Below are positions 1 to 8,618 of a stretch of DNA of 64,000 nt, one piece after another (within the stretch, counting starts at the first letter, position 1; each line of letters starts with the position of its first letter). The notes below the pieces were generated by a model. The model saw nothing but the letters and a program-made list of their open reading frames with translations. It was not told the origin of the DNA and did not search any database. The DNA is from JAJAZB01 sp965249815. Lineage in GTDB: Bacteria; Bacteroidota; Bacteroidia; Cytophagales; Spirosomataceae. The position numbers were made by a program, and so were the translations under genes. The stretch lies in NCBI GenBank assembly GCA_965249815.1, contig CBDFMV010000003.1, positions 124,001 through 188,000 on the forward strand, given 5' to 3'.

Positions 1-530
1 CGTACGACGCCTTCACGCACATTCTCGAAACGTACTACGAAACCCAGCCCGTGCAGCCCACCGAGGGCGCGCTTGACGTCTTCGCCTTTCTGCGGGTGCA
101 GGGCGTTAAAATCGCGCTCACGACGGGCTTTTACCGGAAAGTCACCGACATCATCCTCCGCCGCCTCGACTGGCTCGACGGCCTCGACGACCAGCGCCTC
201 AATAGCTCCGGCCGCAGCCTCATCGACGTGTCCATCGCCAGCGACGAGGTCCCGGCGGGCCGTCCGGAGCCGTTCATGATTCAGAAAGCCATGCGCCTAC
301 TCGGCGTGACCGACCCGCAGCGGGTCGTCAACATCGGCGACACGCCCTCCGACCTGAAATCGGGCCTGCGGGCGGGCGTGAGGCTGTCGCTGGGCGTTAC
401 CAACGGCACGCATTCGCGGCAGCAACTCGCCATTTTCCGCAACGACGGCCTGCTCGCCAACGTCGGCGAATTGCGCGAGGTGCTCGTGCGGATGGAGGAG
501 CGAAGAACGGTAGGACAGGTCACGTTTTAA
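1..530 (+). CDS. HAD hydrolase, phosphonatase-like (5' end off window)
   Basis: Only the C-terminal part lies here; the frame is open from base 3, so the start is upstream. The haloacid dehalogenase fold shows as the strand VKIALTTGF (motif II Thr), a GRPEPFMIQKAM segment and the motif IV acidic pair in GDTPSDL. Together with the next gene this fits the PhnX-like clade (TIGR03351 in family terms), proposed to cleave the C-P bond of an aldehyde derived from an aminophosphonate. The nucleophilic Asp motif is off window, so catalysis cannot be checked. Likely cytoplasmic. The next gene, on the same strand after a 79-nt repeat-filled gap, is its usual genomic partner. Confidence 0.8.
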   Translation, partial: YDAFTHILETYYETQPVQPTEGALDVFAFLRVQGVKIALTTGFYRKVTDIILRRLDWLDGLDDQRLNSSGRSLIDVSIASDEVPAGRPEPFMIQKAMRLLGVTDPQRVVNIGDTPSDLKSGLRAGVRLSLGVTNGTHSRQQLAIFRNDGLLANVGELREVLVRMEERRTVGQVTF

Positions 531-600
531 TGTTGAATGCTCAATGTTCAATGCTCAATGTTCAAGGAGTTGAGAATTGAGCATTGAGAATTGAATATTC
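531..600. repeat. Heptad inverted repeat (word TCAATGC/TCAATGT)
   Basis: The left arm (about 536-565) is tandem TCAATGC/TCAATGT and the right arm (about 570-599) is ATTGAGA/ATTGAGC. The arms are imperfect complements that keep a 7-nt period. The element fills the whole gap between two co-directional genes and is far more AT-rich than either. One of the private-word elements described in the findings. Confidence 0.85.
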
Positions 601-609
601 TTCCCAAAA

Positions 610-1758
610 ATGCAGTACAACCTCATCGTCGTCGGGGCGGGCAACCTCGGTACGTTTCACGCCTACCACGCCCTGCGACGCGGGCTGAACGTGCTTTTGC
701 TCGAAAAAGACGCCCAGCCCAGCGAAGCCACCGTGCGCAACTTCGGGCAGGTGATTCCCTCCGGCATGGCCTTCGACGGCTGGTTCGAGCGCGGGCGCGA
801 GTCGGCCCGGCTGTACCGGAGCCTTCAGGAACGAACGGACGTTAGTGTACGCGCCAATGGGTCGTACTACGTGGCTTCCGATGAGGACGAACTGACGTTG
901 CTCGAAGAACTGGCCGCGCTGCTCACCGAGCGCGATTACCCGTGCCAACTGCTGACTCCTTCGGCGTGCATGGAGAAGATGCCGACCCTCCGCGCCGACT
1001 ACGTCGTGGGCGGGCTGTGGGCGGGCGAAGACCTTTCGGTAGAACCCCGCCTGCTCGTGAACCGGGTGCGCGAACTGCTCGGACGGGAATTCGGCCTTGA
1101 TTACCGCCCCAACACCGCCGTCGTGGGTTGTGACGTGAAAAACGGCGGGGTCGAGGTGCGCACGGCGGCGGGCGGCACGTTCCGCGCCGACCGCGTGGCA
1201 GTGTGCAACGGGCGCGATTTTGCGCTGCTGTTTCCCGAACTGTTTGCCGAAAGTGGCCTGAAGGTGGTCAAACTCAACATGATGCAGACCGTCCCACTGC
1301 CGGGGGTGCGGTTGCCGGGCAACGTGCTGTCGGGGTTGAGCATCCGCCGGTACGAAAGTTTCGAGTCGTGCCCGTCGCGGCACCGCCTTGCCATACCCGA
1401 TTGGCAGCAACCGTACCTCGCTGGCGGCATTCACATTTTGTTCAAACAAGCCCCCGACGGCTCGGTCGTGCTGGGCGACTCGCACGAGTACGCCCCGGTG
1501 CGCCAGGCGGCAAGCCTGGATTTTGCCCTGCGCAACGACCTCAACGACCTCATCCTGCGCGAAGCCCGGCGAATGATGGACTTCCCGACCTGGCAAATCC
1601 AAACGTACTGGGCGGGCTATTACAGCCAGACCGCCGACGGGGGCGCGTTTACCCACGTCATCGACGACCGCATCCACATCGCCACCGGCATCGGCGGCAA
1701 AGGCATGACCACCGCCCCGGCGTTTGCGCGGGAATGCCTGGAGGGGATGTTTCAATGA
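610..1758 (+). CDS. FAD-dependent oxidoreductase, TIGR03364 (HpnW-like) type
   Basis: A 382-residue DAO-fold flavoprotein. The N-terminal dinucleotide-binding motif is VVGAGNLGTFHA (residues 7-18), followed by an acidic strand end LLLEKD, and the C-terminal glycine-rich segment ATGIGGKGMTTAP closes the FAD site. The family is predicted to oxidatively deaminate an aminophosphonate, giving an aldehyde for the phosphonatase-like enzyme encoded just upstream; this pairing is the main support. Start chosen at the ATG directly after the repeat. The stop TGA (1756-1758) lies in the left arm of the next repeat element. The substrate is not proven, and another amine or amino acid is possible. Confidence 0.82.
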   Translation: MQYNLIVVGAGNLGTFHAYHALRRGLNVLLLEKDAQPSEATVRNFGQVIPSGMAFDGWFERGRESARLYRSLQERTDVSVRANGSYYVASDEDELTLLEELAALLTERDYPCQLLTPSACMEKMPTLRADYVVGGLWAGEDLSVEPRLLVNRVRELLGREFGLDYRPNTAVVGCDVKNGGVEVRTAAGGTFRADRVAVCNGRDFALLFPELFAESGLKVVKLNMMQTVPLPGVRLPGNVLSGLSIRRYESFESCPSRHRLAIPDWQQPYLAGGIHILFKQAPDGSVVLGDSHEYAPVRQAASLDFALRNDLNDLILREARRMMDFPTWQIQTYWAGYYSQTADGGAFTHVIDDRIHIATGIGGKGMTTAPAFARECLEGMFQ

Positions 1759-1911
1759 CCAGTGACCAATGAAAAAGCCAGCGGGCTGTGCGTAAAGGCG
1801 TAGCTTTAGCGCCCCAACTTTCACTGGTCACTGGTCACTGGTCACTGGTCACTGGTCACTGGTCACTGGTCACTGGTCACTGGTCACTGGTCACTGGTCA
1901 CTGGTCACTGC
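1753..1911. repeat. Heptad element with 12 perfect CTGGTCA copies
   Basis: A short left arm at 1753-1772 (TGACCAG TGACCAA) faces an array of exactly 12 perfect CTGGTCA units at 1824-1907, with a partial unit either side. The left arm supplies the stop of the FAD oxidoreductase, and the end of the array supplies the TGA of the convergent gene (1905-1907). The perfect copies suggest recent expansion and likely length variation between strains. Confidence 0.95.
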
Positions 1912-3605
1912 ATCACCGCCCGGCCCACGTACACGCGGCGATCGGGCGAGGAGTCGCGGCCTTTGAGCGTGATGGTGTCCTGCCAGCCGTTGTAGCGCAC
2001 TTTCACCTGCATGTCGTCGGCGTCGTTGGTCGTGTTGTTGTAGCCCATCACCAGAATTTCGTTGTTTTTCACGATGGCCCGCAGAATGGGCCGGTTGCCC
2101 GCCTTCGACTGGTAGAGGTTGTCGCGGTACCAGTTTTGGCCACCGTCCAGGGAAATCTCGAGCGCGACGCGCTGGAAATTCCCCGTGCGCATGTCGTTGT
2201 GCCAGGCCATGCGCTTCAGGCCCGCGATGAAGTACTCACAGGACCGGAACGAGGCGCTGCCGAAGGACGGAGCCTGGCCGGGCAGGACGTAGCCATGCGG
2301 CGACCAGACGATGAACGTGGTGCTGTAGTAGGTGCCGAAAATGGCCATGGCTTCGGCCATGTCGTTGCGGATGGGGTAGTCGAAGTGCGTGGAAGGCGGA
2401 CCGGGGGCAGCGTCGAAAAAGGGGTACCACAAGGTGATGAACCCCGCGTTGCCTTTGATTTTGAGGCTGTTCTCGAACACATTCATGTATGTGGTCAGGT
2501 AGGTGCGTTCCTCGGCGATGTTTTTCTGCACCACGGCTTCAAAATCCGGTGAGCCGTAACTGACATACTGGCCGTTGCTGAACGAATTGACGCGGGGGTA
2601 AAAGTTGGCATCGGCGTAATCGAGCCAGTCGCCCACTTCTTTGGCGTCGCCGCAATTATAGCCCCAGGGCCAGCGGTAAGCGTGGTCGATGTCGGGCAGG
2701 TAGGGGTGTTGCAGGTAGTAATCCGGCTCGCCGGGCATCACGTCGATGTACCCCACTTTGGCCCCGTCCTTGAGGTTGTACTTTTTGATCTGGCGCACCA
2801 GTCGGCATACTTTTTCGCCCCAGGCGTTGCCAAACTGCCGCCAGTATTCCGATTCGGGCAAATTGCCCTGCGGGCCACCGGGGCAGTACACGCCGTCGTC
2901 CACGGTGTTGCGCACCTGCATCGAAAGCAGCGTGAAGTTGTCGCGGGTATCGCTGGGGTGGTTGGCGCGAAATTCACTCAGGTATTGCCCATCGGAGTAC
3001 CAGCCTTTCGCGCCCCGAACGGCGTAATACCCGTTGTAAATGATGTTGCGCACGTACCGGTTGCCTTCGTACTGGGCCCGGTTTTCAAAATCGAGGTACA
3101 CCAGGTCGATGGGCGTCTTGCCGTCGGTCACGCCCAGGTAGTTCCGCTGGCCGTTCAGGTAGCCGCTGAGTTTGCCCAGCATCAGGTCGTCTTCTTCCGT
3201 GAAGGGGTCCACCAGGCCGTCGTAGTGGTGGTACCAACTGTCCACGAAGCGCGTCCCTTCCATCACGTTGACGTACACCGTAACCGCCCGTTTTTCGGCG
3301 GGCAACGCCTTCATGTAGTCCAGCGGTGCTTTTTGCACGCTTTGGTGCGTCACACCGCGCTGGAGCATGTTGGGCAGGTCGTTGTCGGTCGAGAAAGAAT
3401 CCCACCAAAGACGCTCGGACGGGGCCAGCGAAAAGGGCGCGAATTTTTCCCAGCCCACGTAATTTTTCCGGGAAGCGTCCATCGGTACGAAGGGCGTTTC
3501 GGGCGTACGGAGCAGCTTGCCGCGACCGGCAAGCTGGGCATCGGCGGGTGCCAGCGCACCGCAAAGCCCCAGGCAAAACAGGGGCCAGCGTAAACGGTTT
3601 AACAT
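1905..3605 (-). CDS. Secreted protein of unknown function
   Basis: A 566-residue protein with an N-terminal signal peptide (LRWPLFCLGLCGALAPADAQ). I do not recognise a family. It is rich in Trp and Tyr (WWDSFSTD, WYHHYDGL, WPWGYNCGD, FITLWYPFFDA), which resembles carbohydrate-active or TIM-barrel proteins, but no catalytic signature is clear. Start set at the ATG at 3605: an upstream in-frame ATG at 3722 would add 39 residues read from the tetranucleotide repeat and would bury the signal peptide. The stop codon comes from the CTGGTCA array. On the minus strand a TACTTTTC element lies shortly upstream of the start and may be the promoter. Convergent with the FAD oxidoreductase. Confidence 0.75.
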   Translation of the reverse strand: MLNRLRWPLFCLGLCGALAPADAQLAGRGKLLRTPETPFVPMDASRKNYVGWEKFAPFSLAPSERLWWDSFSTDNDLPNMLQRGVTHQSVQKAPLDYMKALPAEKRAVTVYVNVMEGTRFVDSWYHHYDGLVDPFTEEDDLMLGKLSGYLNGQRNYLGVTDGKTPIDLVYLDFENRAQYEGNRYVRNIIYNGYYAVRGAKGWYSDGQYLSEFRANHPSDTRDNFTLLSMQVRNTVDDGVYCPGGPQGNLPESEYWRQFGNAWGEKVCRLVRQIKKYNLKDGAKVGYIDVMPGEPDYYLQHPYLPDIDHAYRWPWGYNCGDAKEVGDWLDYADANFYPRVNSFSNGQYVSYGSPDFEAVVQKNIAEERTYLTTYMNVFENSLKIKGNAGFITLWYPFFDAAPGPPSTHFDYPIRNDMAEAMAIFGTYYSTTFIVWSPHGYVLPGQAPSFGSASFRSCEYFIAGLKRMAWHNDMRTGNFQRVALEISLDGGQNWYRDNLYQSKAGNRPILRAIVKNNEILVMGYNNTTNDADDMQVKVRYNGWQDTITLKGRDSSPDRRVYVGRAVMQ

Positions 3606-3676
3606 AGGGCAATCAGGTGGAAAAGTAGATCGGTTTGCCATCCCCAAACAAACACCGTGCCTTTTTTGGAATGAAA

Positions 3677-3744
3677 GAATGAATGAATGAGAGAATGAGT
3701 GAGTAGATTCTCCCATATTCACTCATTCTCTCATTCATTCATTC
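3677..3744. repeat. Tetrad inverted repeat (word GAAT/GAGT)
   Basis: Two 27-nt arms (3677-3703 and 3718-3744), complementary at all but one position, built on a 4-nt period (GAAT GAAT GAAT GAGA...), with a 14-nt loop. It lies between the divergent secreted-protein and Nudix genes. It sits directly against the TTG start of the Nudix gene. Confidence 0.92.
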
Positions 3745-3748
3745 TGTC

Positions 3749-4177
3749 TTGAAAGTCCGCCCTGCCCTGCTGCTCCGCCGCGCTGACGCCACCCTCCTGA
3801 CCCTCCGCTACCGCTACGGCCAAACTGATGTGTATGGCCTGCCCGGCGGCAACCCTGACCCCGGCGAAACCCTGACCGAGACCCTCGTGCGCGAATTGCG
3901 CGAAGAACTGGACCTCACCGTGCGCGTAGAGCGGCTGGCGCTGGCAGGCGAGGTGATTTTTTCCGGTAAAACCGCCGTGCTCCACTGCGTGTTCGAGGGC
4001 GAAATTCTGGCGGGCGAACCAACGCTCAACCCCGTTGAAACTACGGCGCTGGAGGTAGTGTGGCTGCCCATCGCGCAACTCGACGCGCTGAAGTTGTACC
4101 CGAACGTGGGCGCTTTTCTGCAACAACCGCCCGCCATGCCTTACCTAGGCCGGATTGCGCAGGAATGGTTTGGGTAG
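3749..4177 (+). CDS. Nudix hydrolase
   Basis: A 142-residue protein with a clean Nudix box, GX5EX7REUXEEX, at about residues 34-56 (GGNPDPGE...RELREELDL). The box binds a divalent metal, and the family hydrolyses nucleoside diphosphates linked to another moiety. The substrate cannot be inferred from the sequence. The start appears to be TTG at 3749, right after the tetrad inverted repeat, with no ATG in a better place. The protein ends just upstream of the methylase gene, whose likely start is 52 nt downstream on the same strand. Confidence 0.88.
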   Translation: MKVRPALLLRRADATLLTLRYRYGQTDVYGLPGGNPDPGETLTETLVRELREELDLTVRVERLALAGEVIFSGKTAVLHCVFEGEILAGEPTLNPVETTALEVVWLPIAQLDALKLYPNVGAFLQQPPAMPYLGRIAQEWFG

Positions 4178-4229
4178 GCAAGCAAAGTTGGACGAAATCG
4201 TACTAACTTGCTTCCTAACCCAGAAAAGC

Positions 4230-5144
4230 ATGGAGGTGTTCGTACCGACAAACCCGCGAAAAAAGGCCCCTGCGCCGCTTTCCAAACTTTCCCGACCCAA
4301 AAAACTCATTGCTTTCGGATGGTACGGAGGCAAATTCTCTCACCTCGACTGGCTGCTGCCGTTGCTGCCCAACTGCACCCATTACTGCGAACCCTTCGCT
4401 GGTTCGGGGGCCGTGCTGCTCAACCGGGAGCCATCGTCCGTCGAGACGTACAACGATTTGGACGGAGAAGTCGTCAATTTTTTTCGGGTTCTCCGGCAGG
4501 AAAAAGAGCGATTGGTGGAAGCCATCAGCCTGACGCCTTTTTCGCGGGAAGAATTTTCGCTGGCCTGCGAACTCGACCCGGACCTGGGCGAATTCGAACG
4601 CGCGCGCCGGTTTTTTGTGCGGGCGCGGCAAGTGCGGACCGGCCTGGCACAAACGGCCTCGCTCGGTCGCTGGGCCAATTGCAAAAACACGAGCCGGGCG
4701 GGTATGAGCGGGGTAGTGAGTCGCTGGCTCGGCGGAATCGAGAACCTCGAATGGATTGCCGAGCGCCTGCTCCGGGTGCAGATTGAAAACCGCCCGGCCC
4801 TGGAAACCATCGAGTTGTACGACGGTGAAGAAACCCTGTTTTACTGCGACCCGCCCTACCTCCACGAAACACGCGGGGATTCCAACGCCTACGGGTTTGA
4901 AATGACGGATGCCCAGCACGGCGAACTGGCGCGGGTGCTGAATGCGGCCCAGGGCCTGGTCGCCATTTCCAACTACGATTGCGATCGGATGAACGACCTT
5001 TACGCCGCCCCGACCTGGCGGAAGCACGTCAGCCCGGAGAAAACGATTCACTCCACGAAGGACAAGCGGCAGGAGGTGCTGTGGGTGAATTATGATTTGA
5101 AAGAACTCCGCCGTAAACAGAACTCCGCCAACCTACTTTTTTAA
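4230..5144 (+). CDS. D12-class N6-adenine DNA methyltransferase
   Basis: A 304-residue Dam-like (alpha-class, MethyltransfD12) enzyme. Visible motifs are FGWYGGK (residues 29-35, SAM binding), FAGSGAVLL (motif I) and YCDPPY near residue 207 (motif IV, catalytic). It should methylate adenine in a specific DNA sequence and protect the chromosome from the nuclease encoded next. The frame extends upstream to 4155, but that overlaps the Nudix gene, so the ATG at 4230 is preferred. The stop TAA and the ATG of the nuclease share one base (TAATG), indicating tight co-translation. Recognition site unknown. Confidence 0.88.
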   Translation: MEVFVPTNPRKKAPAPLSKLSRPKKLIAFGWYGGKFSHLDWLLPLLPNCTHYCEPFAGSGAVLLNREPSSVETYNDLDGEVVNFFRVLRQEKERLVEAISLTPFSREEFSLACELDPDLGEFERARRFFVRARQVRTGLAQTASLGRWANCKNTSRAGMSGVVSRWLGGIENLEWIAERLLRVQIENRPALETIELYDGEETLFYCDPPYLHETRGDSNAYGFEMTDAQHGELARVLNAAQGLVAISNYDCDRMNDLYAAPTWRKHVSPEKTIHSTKDKRQEVLWVNYDLKELRRKQNSANLLF

Positions 5145-6259
5145 TGAGTCCAACCGAACGCTTAGAATCCTTCTTTGACGAAGTCACACACGATTTAACG
5201 GTTTCATCCGTCGCCAACCAAGAGGCACGACAGAAAGTTGAAGCTATCAGTCGATGCTCATTCAACAAGGCTCCAATTCGGTTCGTGATGGCCTGTCTGT
5301 TAGCTAAACTTGACCGACCTTCGGTCGATATTCGTAAACCGTACACCGAAATAAGCGGCGACGATACGTATTCAGGCCGACACTACGATGAGGCATTTTT
5401 GGAAAGTTTTGTGGCAAAACACAAGTTGCCCTGCAACTCAACGACGGCATTTCTGACTCCGGCTTTCCGCAACATTGACCGTCTTCTATCGCTTGACTTT
5501 GTTTTTGTTGGTAGGCCCAAAGAGGTGTACGAAAACGCCTTAGCCATTTTAGATTTAGTTCATCGAAAGCAACTGGCTTCATCCGATTTGCTCAAGGAAT
5601 TTCTTCGAATTTTGATTTTAATCAAGGCAGAAAGCGAAGGAAGAATGCAACAGTTGCTTGCCGACTTGAAGCCTTCAAGTGACAAAGCGGAGTTGTCTTC
5701 TGAGCAAATTCTGACTTTGTTGCAGCAACATCTGGCTTGCAAAAACTCCAGCCGACTGCCGGTTTTGATGGTTACGGCGGCGTATCAAGCTATTGACCAA
5801 CAGCTTGAAGAAACCACGAAACCTTTGCACGCTCACAACGCGGCGGACAAACAAACCGGCTCCATTGGTGACATCGAAGTGATTCTTACCAACGACGAAT
5901 CTGTTGTCACTTGTTACGAAATGAAGGACAAACGGGTTGCAATCAACGATCTTAATCACGCCCTTACAAAAATCGCTGCCTCAGCAACTCGAATCGACAA
6001 CTACATTTTTATTACGACCGACGTAATTGAACGAGAAGTGATAGCGTATGCTCAGACGCTTTACGACCAAGCCGGAATCGAAGTGGTCGTACTGGCCTGC
6101 TTGAATTTTATTCGTCACTACCTGCACTTTTTTCACCGACATCGATCAACATTTCTCGACTCGTACCAGCAGTTGGTTTTGAACGAACCGAACAGTTCCG
6201 TTGGTCAGCCTCTGAAGGAAGCATTTTTGGTGCTTCGCAAAACGGCGGAAAGTAACTAA
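5144..6259 (+). CDS. Type II restriction endonuclease, SacI-like
   Basis: A 371-residue protein overlapping the methylase stop by one base, the usual restriction-modification pairing. A PD-(D/E)xK-type core is visible around residues 243-262: GSIGDIEV, then a strand ending YEMKDK. I judge it related to the SacI endonuclease family (PF09566) from the HNAADKQTG...GDIEV...YEMK pattern, which is recognition from memory and not a search. The gene is clearly AT-richer than its flanks, and its codon use differs from that of the Nudix and TonB genes. Acquisition by transfer is likely. Role: cleavage of DNA not modified by the partner methylase. Confidence 0.65.
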   Translation: MSPTERLESFFDEVTHDLTVSSVANQEARQKVEAISRCSFNKAPIRFVMACLLAKLDRPSVDIRKPYTEISGDDTYSGRHYDEAFLESFVAKHKLPCNSTTAFLTPAFRNIDRLLSLDFVFVGRPKEVYENALAILDLVHRKQLASSDLLKEFLRILILIKAESEGRMQQLLADLKPSSDKAELSSEQILTLLQQHLACKNSSRLPVLMVTAAYQAIDQQLEETTKPLHAHNAADKQTGSIGDIEVILTNDESVVTCYEMKDKRVAINDLNHALTKIAASATRIDNYIFITTDVIEREVIAYAQTLYDQAGIEVVVLACLNFIRHYLHFFHRHRSTFLDSYQQLVLNEPNSSVGQPLKEAFLVLRKTAESN

Positions 6260-6281
6260 GTTTTTGAACTGAGATTGAGCC

Positions 6282-8573
6282 ATGCATCGCTTATTTTATC
6301 TTCTTTTTCTGCTAAAAACCGCCACCACAATGGCCCAGACCCCCTTCTCCGGGCGCGTGTTCGATGCCCCGGCGCGTACCCCGCTCGCGGGCGCGGGTGT
6401 TTCGGTGGGCGGCCAACCCCGCACCACGACCGACGCCACGGGTGCGTTTGCGTTCACCACCGACAGCGCCCAGGCAACCGTCACGCTGACGGCCGTCGGC
6501 TACGCGCCGCTGACGGTGCGACTGCTGCCGGGCACCCAGGGCCGGTTTTTTCTCCAGCCCACCGACTACCAATTGCAGGAAGTCGTCATTCGCGCCTACG
6601 AAACCAACCGCCGCGCCCTCGATGTGCCCGCCGCCGTGGCCACGCTCAGCCGCCGCGACCTCGACCGCTTCGCGCCCGTGTCGCTCGTGCCCGCCATGAA
6701 CACGTTGCCCGGCGTGCGGATGGAAGAGCGCTCGCCGGGCAGTTACCGGCTCAGCATCCGGGGCAGTACGCTGCGGTCGCCGTTCGGGGTGCGCAACGTG
6801 AAAGTGTACTACAACGGCCTGCCGTTCACCGATCCGGGCGGCAACACGTATTTGCAAAACTTTGATTTACAAAGCATTGGCAGCATCGAAGTGCTCAAAG
6901 GTCCCGCCGGGAGCCTCTACGGCGCGGGCACGGGCGGCGTGGTGCTGCTCGAAAGTCCAAAGCCCACGGGCAACGAGCCGACCCGCCTGCGGACGGGCCT
7001 GACGGTGGGCAGTTTTGGGTTGAACAGCTACACGCTGGGCCTGGAAACGGCCTCCGAAACCCAGCAAACCGCGCTGAGTTATTCCAAAACCTCGTCCGAC
7101 GGCTACCGCGAGCAGTCGGCGCTGCGGCGCGAGGTGCTGAGCGTGAACAGCCGGTTTTTCACCGGAAATCAAACGCTGTCGGTCAGTTTGCTCTACTCCG
7201 ATTTGGCCTACCAAACCCCCGGCGGCCTGACCCGCGCCCAGTTCGAGGCCGACCCGCGCCAGGCCCGTCCGCGCGGCGGCCCCAACCCCGGCGCGGTCGA
7301 GCAGCAGGCCCGGTTTCGGGTGAAAACCGCCTACCTCGGCGGCAGCCACCAGTGGGACGTTTCGCCGCGGTTCAGCCTGCGCTCGGCGCTGTACGGTTCG
7401 TTTACGCAGGTGCAAAACCCGGCCATCCGCAACTGGGAACGCCGCGCCGAACAGAGCGTGGGCGGGCGAATTACGGGCAATTATTCGTTTGGGAATGAAG
7501 CCGTTGGCGGCAAAATCACGGTGGGCGGCGAGGCGCAGCGGGGCTTTTTCAACGTGAAAGACTACGGCAACCGCCGCGGCGTGCTCGACACGCTCCAAAC
7601 CGACGATGAACTCACCTACACCCCCTGGAGCCTGTTTGCCCAACTCGAAACCCACCTCGGGCGGGGCTGGAGCCTGACGGGCGGCCTGAGCCTCAACGGC
7701 CTCGCGCTCAGCAACGAGCACCTCTACCGTCCGGCCACGCCCGCCCAGCGCCGCCGCTTCGACCCGGTACTGTCGCCGCGAATCGCACTGTTGAAAAAAC
7801 TGACGCCCACCCTGAGCGCCTACGCCAGCTTGAGCAGCGGTTTTTCGCCGCCCACGGTGGCCGAGGTGCTGCCCTCGGTGGGGGTGTTCAACGCGGCGCT
7901 CAACCCCGAACGCGGCACCAACACCGAAGTGGGCCTGCGGGGAAACCTCGCCCACAACCGCCTGACGTTCGACCTGACAGGCTACGGGTTTCGCCTGAAA
8001 CAGGCCCTCGTCGTGCGCCGCACCGCCGACGGGGCCGACTACTTCGTCAACGCGGGCCGCACGCGGCAAAACGGGCTGGAGGCGGCGGCGAGTTGGAAAT
8101 TGACAAATGCTCAATTTTCAAGCGGAACGCCGCCCGTTCTCAATGCTCAATTCTCAAAGGTTTGGGCCACCTACGCCTTTCAGGATTACCGCTTTGCTGA
8201 CTACGTCAGTTCGGCGGGCGATTTCGCGGGCAATGGCCTGACCGGCACGCCGCGCCACACGCTGACCGTTGGCGCGGACGTGGCGACGAACGCCGGGCCT
8301 TACGCCAACCTCACGTTTAATTACACCGGTCGCGTGCCCCTCAACGACGCCAACTCGGATTTTGCCCCCGACTACCGGCTGCTGGGCGGGCGGTTCGGGT
8401 TTCGGAAAACGCTTTGGAAACGCCTGGAACTCGACTTGTTCGGCGGCATCGACAACGCCCTCGACGCAACCTACACCCCCGCCCCCGACCTCAACGCCGT
8501 GGGCGGGCGCTACTTCAACGCCGCACCGGGGCGGAACGGGTACGGTGGGGTGCGGGTGGGGGTTCTGTGGTGA
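6282..8573 (+). CDS. TonB-dependent outer membrane receptor
   Basis: A 763-residue receptor. It begins with a signal peptide ending at MAQ, then a carboxypeptidase-regulatory-like domain (residues about 20-100, FSGRVFDAPARTPLAGAGV), a plug (RRALDVPAAVATL... through GAGTGGVVLLESP, about 105-230), and a long beta-barrel with a C-terminal aromatic strand (YGGVRVGVLW). It would take up an unidentified ligand, perhaps a metal chelate or small molecule, across the outer membrane with TonB energy; no SusD partner is adjacent. Residues of about 606-626 are encoded by a heptad-type repeat read in frame (NAQFSSG...NAQFSK), an insertion in the late barrel, probably in an extracellular loop. Confidence 0.92.
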   Translation: MHRLFYLLFLLKTATTMAQTPFSGRVFDAPARTPLAGAGVSVGGQPRTTTDATGAFAFTTDSAQATVTLTAVGYAPLTVRLLPGTQGRFFLQPTDYQLQEVVIRAYETNRRALDVPAAVATLSRRDLDRFAPVSLVPAMNTLPGVRMEERSPGSYRLSIRGSTLRSPFGVRNVKVYYNGLPFTDPGGNTYLQNFDLQSIGSIEVLKGPAGSLYGAGTGGVVLLESPKPTGNEPTRLRTGLTVGSFGLNSYTLGLETASETQQTALSYSKTSSDGYREQSALRREVLSVNSRFFTGNQTLSVSLLYSDLAYQTPGGLTRAQFEADPRQARPRGGPNPGAVEQQARFRVKTAYLGGSHQWDVSPRFSLRSALYGSFTQVQNPAIRNWERRAEQSVGGRITGNYSFGNEAVGGKITVGGEAQRGFFNVKDYGNRRGVLDTLQTDDELTYTPWSLFAQLETHLGRGWSLTGGLSLNGLALSNEHLYRPATPAQRRRFDPVLSPRIALLKKLTPTLSAYASLSSGFSPPTVAEVLPSVGVFNAALNPERGTNTEVGLRGNLAHNRLTFDLTGYGFRLKQALVVRRTADGADYFVNAGRTRQNGLEAAASWKLTNAQFSSGTPPVLNAQFSKVWATYAFQDYRFADYVSSAGDFAGNGLTGTPRHTLTVGADVATNAGPYANLTFNYTGRVPLNDANSDFAPDYRLLGGRFGFRKTLWKRLELDLFGGIDNALDATYTPAPDLNAVGGRYFNAAPGRNGYGGVRVGVLW
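8099..8158 (+). repeat. In-frame heptad repeat inside the receptor gene
   Basis: The words AATGCTC AATTTTC, and then AATGCTC AATTCTC, are repeated about 30 nt apart. They resemble the word used by the element at 531-600 but sit inside a coding sequence. The reading frame carries no stop and gives two NAQFS copies. Confidence 0.8.
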
Positions 8574-8584
8574 GGAAAAACGCG

Positions 8585-8592
8585 TAGTTTTG
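8585..8592 (+). promoter_or_regulatory. Candidate Bacteroidota -7 element
   Basis: TAGTTTTG matches the TAnnTTTG consensus and lies 26 nt before the ATG of the serine hydrolase gene. No clear -33 TTG is present at the usual distance. Confidence 0.45.
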
Positions 8593-8618
8593 GGGAAACT
8601 ACCCTTTCCCCTCCTTCC

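Noticed and set aside
562..1824. Long open frame of 420 codons on the minus strand, antisense to the FAD oxidoreductase
   Set aside because: High GC gives long antisense frames; no motif, Arg/His/Gln-rich composition, and the plus-strand product is a recognisable flavoenzyme.
1824..1907. CRISPR-like array
   Set aside because: Units are 7 nt with no spacers; it is a simple tandem array, and no cas gene is nearby.
3606..3722. Longer N-terminus of the secreted protein (start at 3722)
   Set aside because: Would be read mainly from the tetranucleotide repeat and put 39 residues before the signal peptide.
4155..4229. Longer N-terminus for the D12 methylase
   Set aside because: Overlaps the Nudix gene and lacks family similarity; ATG at 4230 fits better.
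6867..8114. 415-codon minus-strand frame inside the TonB receptor
   Set aside because: Antisense shadow, Ala/Arg/Gln-rich with no recognisable domain.
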